DNA of 10,208 bases from CAYSLZ01 sp964547295 (GTDB lineage Bacteria; Patescibacteriota; Microgenomatia; UBA12405; JAHJSD01): positions 1 through 10,208 of the forward strand of contig CAZJMH010000025.1 in the NCBI GenBank assembly GCA_964547295.1. The letters are read 5' to 3'. Positions within the stretch are counted from its first letter, which is position 1. Each line of letters begins with the position of its first letter. Both the position numbers and the translations under genes were made by a program. Shown here piece by piece: positions 7,759-10,208 of this stretch. The notes beneath the pieces were generated by a model. That model saw only the letters and a list, made by a program, of their open reading frames with translations. It was not told the origin of the DNA and searched no databases.

Positions 7759-9060
7759 ATGAAGATAAGTTTTATTGGGTCGGGATATGTCGGTTTAACT
7801 TCCGGAGCGGTTTTTGCAGAACTTTCTAACAAAGTCTGGGTGGTTGATATTGATAAAGAAAAAATTTCTACTATCAAACAAGGCAAATCTCCTTTTTATG
7901 AACCGGGCCTGGATGAATTAATTACTAAGAATGTTGATGCTGGTCGGCTGATACCAACAACTGACCTAAAAGAAGCAGTTGTTAATTCAAAGATTATATT
8001 TATCGCTGTCGGTACGCCGGTCGGCAACAACGAAGAGGCGGATTTAAGCCAGGTTAAAAAAGTTGTTGAGGATATTGCCAACAATATTGATGACGATTAC
8101 AAACTGATTGTTATCAAAAGCACAGTGCCGGCAGGAACGACTAAATTGATGGAAAAGTTGATTAAAGAAATTAATCCCGAGGCAGATTTTGATATTGGTT
8201 TCTGCCCGGAATTTTTAAGACCGGGGAAAGCGGTTGAGGATACTTTGCACCCAGATAGAGTCATCGTTGGTATGGAAAGCGGCAAAGGGTTTCAACTTTT
8301 TAAAAAATTGCATCAGCCGATTGACGGCCCTTTAGTCAGGACTTCAATAGAAAGCGCCGAGATTATTAAATATGCGGCTAATTCTTTTCTGGCTTTAAGA
8401 ATCGGGTTTATTGACCAAATTGCTCTGCTGGCTGAAAAAACCGGTGCTGATGTTAAAGAAGTTATTAAGGGCATTGGCTTGGATAAACGCATCGGCAGTC
8501 ATTACTGGTATCCAGGTATCGGCTACGGCGGGTATTGTTTCCCCAAGGATGTTTTAGCTTTAAGCGCCGCTTTTAAAAAAGCTGGAATTGATAATGATTT
8601 GTTTGCTAAATTAAATCAGCTTAACAAAACCAGACCGGAAATCTATGTTAATAAATTAAAAGAAAGATTAAGTGGTTTAGAGGGGAAGACTATCGCTGTT
8701 TTGGGTTTAACCGCTAAGCCCGGGTCTGATGATATGCGCGGGTCGCAGGCCGTTTATTTTATCCTGGAATTAATTAAACAAGGAGCAAAAGTCAAAGCAT
8801 ATGACCCATTGGGAATGGTTAATGCTAAAAAGATTTTAGATAATATTGTATATTGTGACAACTGCCAAAATGCAGTTAAAAATACTGATGCGGTTTGTGT
8901 TTTATGTGAATGGAAAGAGTTTGAAAAATTAAACTGGGGGGAAATCAGCCAGCTGATGAAAGGAAATTTGGTTTTTGACGCCAAGCGGATGTTTGAGCCG
9001 GAAAAAATTAGACAAACTGGACTGGAGTATATCGGAGTAGGGATAGGGAATAGTATATAA
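7759..9060 (+). CDS. ugd: UDP-glucose 6-dehydrogenase
   Basis: This cytoplasmic NAD-dependent enzyme oxidises UDP-glucose to UDP-glucuronate in two steps (EC 1.1.1.22), supplying acidic sugar for surface polysaccharide or glycolipid. At 433 residues it has the usual length. The N-terminal Rossmann motif is GSGYVGL (7-13), followed by VVDID. IKSTVPAGT and FCPEFLRPG (Glu151) form part of the active site. The central helix has EIIKYAANSFLA with Lys204 and Asn208. The nucleophile is Cys260 in YGGYCFPKD, with Asp264. The C-terminal UDP-binding domain has GLTAKPGSDDMRGS (Lys320, Arg327). All catalytic residues are present. Oddities are Tyr where GGSCFPKD is usual, Gly-Ser-Gln where (E)SP is common after DDMR, and two CxxC pairs (Cys366/369 and Cys380/383) in the C-terminal domain. 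UDP-N-acetylmannosamine and GDP-mannose dehydrogenases are relatives, but the motifs fit UDP-glucose best. It sits between two membrane-protein genes. Confidence 0.95.
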   Translation: MKISFIGSGYVGLTSGAVFAELSNKVWVVDIDKEKISTIKQGKSPFYEPGLDELITKNVDAGRLIPTTDLKEAVVNSKIIFIAVGTPVGNNEEADLSQVKKVVEDIANNIDDDYKLIVIKSTVPAGTTKLMEKLIKEINPEADFDIGFCPEFLRPGKAVEDTLHPDRVIVGMESGKGFQLFKKLHQPIDGPLVRTSIESAEIIKYAANSFLALRIGFIDQIALLAEKTGADVKEVIKGIGLDKRIGSHYWYPGIGYGGYCFPKDVLALSAAFKKAGIDNDLFAKLNQLNKTRPEIYVNKLKERLSGLEGKTIAVLGLTAKPGSDDMRGSQAVYFILELIKQGAKVKAYDPLGMVNAKKILDNIVYCDNCQNAVKNTDAVCVLCEWKEFEKLNWGEISQLMKGNLVFDAKRMFEPEKIRQTGLEYIGVGIGNSI

Positions 9061-9061
9061 T
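9056..9061 (+). promoter_or_regulatory. Consensus -10 (TATAAT) overlapping the dehydrogenase stop codon
   Basis: A perfect TATAAT spans 9056-9061 and contains the whole TAA stop (9058-9060) of the dehydrogenase gene. Exactly six bases (CCGTTT) separate it from the ATG at 9068, so transcription would start on the A of the ATG. No good -35 or TGn extension is visible. No Shine-Dalgarno motif is present. Confidence 0.5.
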
Positions 9062-9067
9062 CCGTTT

Positions 9068-10093
9068 ATGGCTTTAGCACTTATCCTGGGAACTTATTTG
9101 GTTTTAGCGCTTGAGGTATTTGTTTATCCTGGATTTAGTATAAATAGACTAAACTTCAACCCTGAAATTGTTATTGTTTTGTGCTTAATGATAGTTTTGG
9201 TCAGGTCGCTTTTTAAACCGCAGAAGCTGCTGACTAAACTATTGAAGTTTAATCAAAAGTATCTTTTTCCCCTGTTTCTTTTTGGGTTTATTATTTTTAT
9301 GCTTCTTGAACATTTTACGTTTGATAATTTTGTTTTCAGCCGGTTTCATATTCATCCATTATCTTTCGGCTACTTGCCGATATTCAGTTGGGGAGTTAGT
9401 TTTGTATATTTTAAAACCACGGGTCTGAAAAAATACTTTTATTATCTTTTTTTACCGTTAACTTTAGTCGGTTTTTGGTGGCTTTTAATGACAGATTATT
9501 TAACTTTTGTTGATGTACTTAGAGAAGATTATTTAGTTGAATATCTTCAATTTTTCCTATTTTTAATTTCAGCCGTATTTTCATTTAAATTGTTTAAGTA
9601 TTTTAAAAGTGAAAATAAAAACAAAATTAATGCAATTATTTTTTTAATTCTTTCGATTGGCTTATTTTTTATTGCTGGTGATGAAATTTCATGGGGGCAG
9701 AGATTATTGGGAATAGAAACTCCAGAACAAGTCCAGGAGGTTAATAAGCAAAACGAATTCACTGTTCACAATCTGCAATATTTTCAAGATAGTGTTTTAC
9801 ACTTAAGTTATAAGGTAGTTGGTTTATATGGGGCTTTTTCTTATCTTATTGTTAAATATATTTTGCCGAAAAAATATAATAAATTAACCTTATTTACACC
9901 GAAGCCGTATTTATTTTTCTGCTTTTTTTCAGTTTTTGCTTATTATTTTATTTTTGATGCCTATTTTGAACCTTTAGAAATACAGATTGGCAAGGCACCG
10001 ATGAACAGCTGGCAGGAGATATTTGAAGCTTATCTGGCATTTGGTTTATTTGGATACGTGAAGGAAACTTTTAAAATAACATATAGGGGCTAG
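9068..10093 (+). CDS. Conserved polytopic membrane protein of unknown function
   Basis: I recognise the motif pattern from bacterial hypothetical membrane proteins but know no function or family name. The 341 residues hold about nine or ten hydrophobic segments, at roughly 2-20, 31-47, 67-83, 97-113, 122-141, 157-176, 186-204, 248-266, 280-298 and perhaps 319-333. Polar residues cluster at membrane edges: REDYLVEYLQ (Glu153, Asp154, Glu158), AGDEISWGQR (Asp205, Glu206, Arg212), ETPEQVQEVNKQNEFTVHN (Glu230, His234, Asn235) and WQEIFEAY (Glu317, Glu320). Related proteins as I recall them usually read EEISWGQR and HN at the same places. Such embedded acids and a His look like an enzyme or transport site rather than a structural protein, but that is inference. 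The start codon is 7 bases after the dehydrogenase stop and is supported by the TATAAT spacing. Its place beside the dehydrogenase and GT-C genes hints at an envelope lipid or glycan role. Confidence 0.75.
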   Translation: MALALILGTYLVLALEVFVYPGFSINRLNFNPEIVIVLCLMIVLVRSLFKPQKLLTKLLKFNQKYLFPLFLFGFIIFMLLEHFTFDNFVFSRFHIHPLSFGYLPIFSWGVSFVYFKTTGLKKYFYYLFLPLTLVGFWWLLMTDYLTFVDVLREDYLVEYLQFFLFLISAVFSFKLFKYFKSENKNKINAIIFLILSIGLFFIAGDEISWGQRLLGIETPEQVQEVNKQNEFTVHNLQYFQDSVLHLSYKVVGLYGAFSYLIVKYILPKKYNKLTLFTPKPYLFFCFFSVFAYYFIFDAYFEPLEIQIGKAPMNSWQEIFEAYLAFGLFGYVKETFKITYRG

Positions 10094-10128
10094 GCGATAG
10101 TGATTGGTGATAAGAAATATAGACAAAG

Positions 10129-10137
10129 TGGTAAGAT
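10129..10137 (+). promoter_or_regulatory. Extended -10 promoter element before ruvC
   Basis: TG-G-TAAGAT (TGn 10129-10131, hexamer 10132-10137) lies in the 50-base gap after the membrane-protein gene. TAGATT, six bases, separates it from the ATG at 10144, again placing transcription start at the A of the ATG. There is no recognisable -35 at normal spacing and no Shine-Dalgarno motif. This suggests ruvC is expressed independently of the preceding genes. Confidence 0.5.
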
Positions 10138-10143
10138 TAGATT

Positions 10144-10208
10144 ATGAGAGTTATTGGAATTGATCCAGGGTTGGCTTCAACCGGCTGGGCGGTTTTGGAC
10201 CAGGATGA
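10144..10208 (+). CDS. ruvC: Crossover junction endodeoxyribonuclease RuvC (N-terminus only)
   Basis: Only 21 codons lie in the window before the right edge. They read MRVIGIDPGLASTGWAVLDQ and one more residue. This is the characteristic first strand of RuvC, the RNase H-fold nuclease that cuts Holliday junctions with RuvAB. Asp7 in GIDPG is the first of its metal-binding catalytic acids. The pattern GIDPGLAxTGW is typical of RuvC. The remaining catalytic residues and any ruvA/ruvB neighbours lie beyond the edge. It appears unrelated in function to the envelope genes before it, and has its own -10 element. Confidence 0.9.
   Translation, partial: MRVIGIDPGLASTGWAVLDQD

Noticed and set aside
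7752..7830. Alternative ATG at 7752 for the dehydrogenase gene
   Set aside because: It is in a different frame and runs to a stop after 25 codons; the ATG at 7759 begins directly with the Rossmann motif.
10094..10143. Terminator between the membrane-protein gene and ruvC
   Set aside because: I found no stem with a following T-run in these 50 bases; only the extended -10 element is recognisable.

Overview
The window looks like an uncultivated, moderately AT-rich bacterium with a compact genome: intergenic gaps are 3, 155, 23, 7 and 50 bases. No Shine-Dalgarno motif precedes any gene. Five of the six start codons instead sit 6 or 9 bases after a -10-like hexamer, which points to leaderless mRNAs. 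The gene mix (a giant membrane-anchored alpha-2-macroglobulin, an exported MEMO-family protein, GT-C glycosyltransferase, UDP-glucose dehydrogenase, ruvC) would fit a candidate-phylum lineage such as Patescibacteria. That placement is inference; nothing in the window fixes the taxon. The genes read through in the standard bacterial code, with TAA or TAG stops.

Left half, minus strand (1-5834): a two-gene operon. The first gene encodes a 1683-residue alpha-2-macroglobulin (A2M) family protein, anchored by its N-terminus, with two bacterial Ig-like domains in front. Its thioester motif is degenerate: the Cys remains but Glu-Gln are gone. Three bases after its stop begins a MEMO/AmmeMemoRadiSam-B-type protein with an N-terminal membrane segment, running off the left edge.

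Centre (5835-5989): a 155-base divergent promoter region. The A2M promoter (TTGTCC, 17-base spacer, TACAAT) puts the predicted transcription start on the A of its ATG. An extended -10 faces the other way.

Right half, plus strand (5990-10208): a GT-C (PMT/ArnT-like) polytopic glycosyltransferase, a UDP-glucose 6-dehydrogenase with all catalytic residues, a polytopic membrane protein of unknown function with conserved polar motifs, and the first 21 codons of ruvC. The first three suggest envelope glycan or glycoprotein synthesis: UDP-glucuronate supply in the cytoplasm and lipid-linked sugar transfer outside. Although closely packed, each gene has its own apparent promoter element just before its start. 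No RNA genes, CRISPR arrays, insertion sequences or convincing terminators were seen.

The observations most worth following are the leaderless promoter layout, the pairing of a thioester-less A2M with an exported MEMO protein, the tetracysteine in the dehydrogenase, and the unknown membrane protein's polar motifs.
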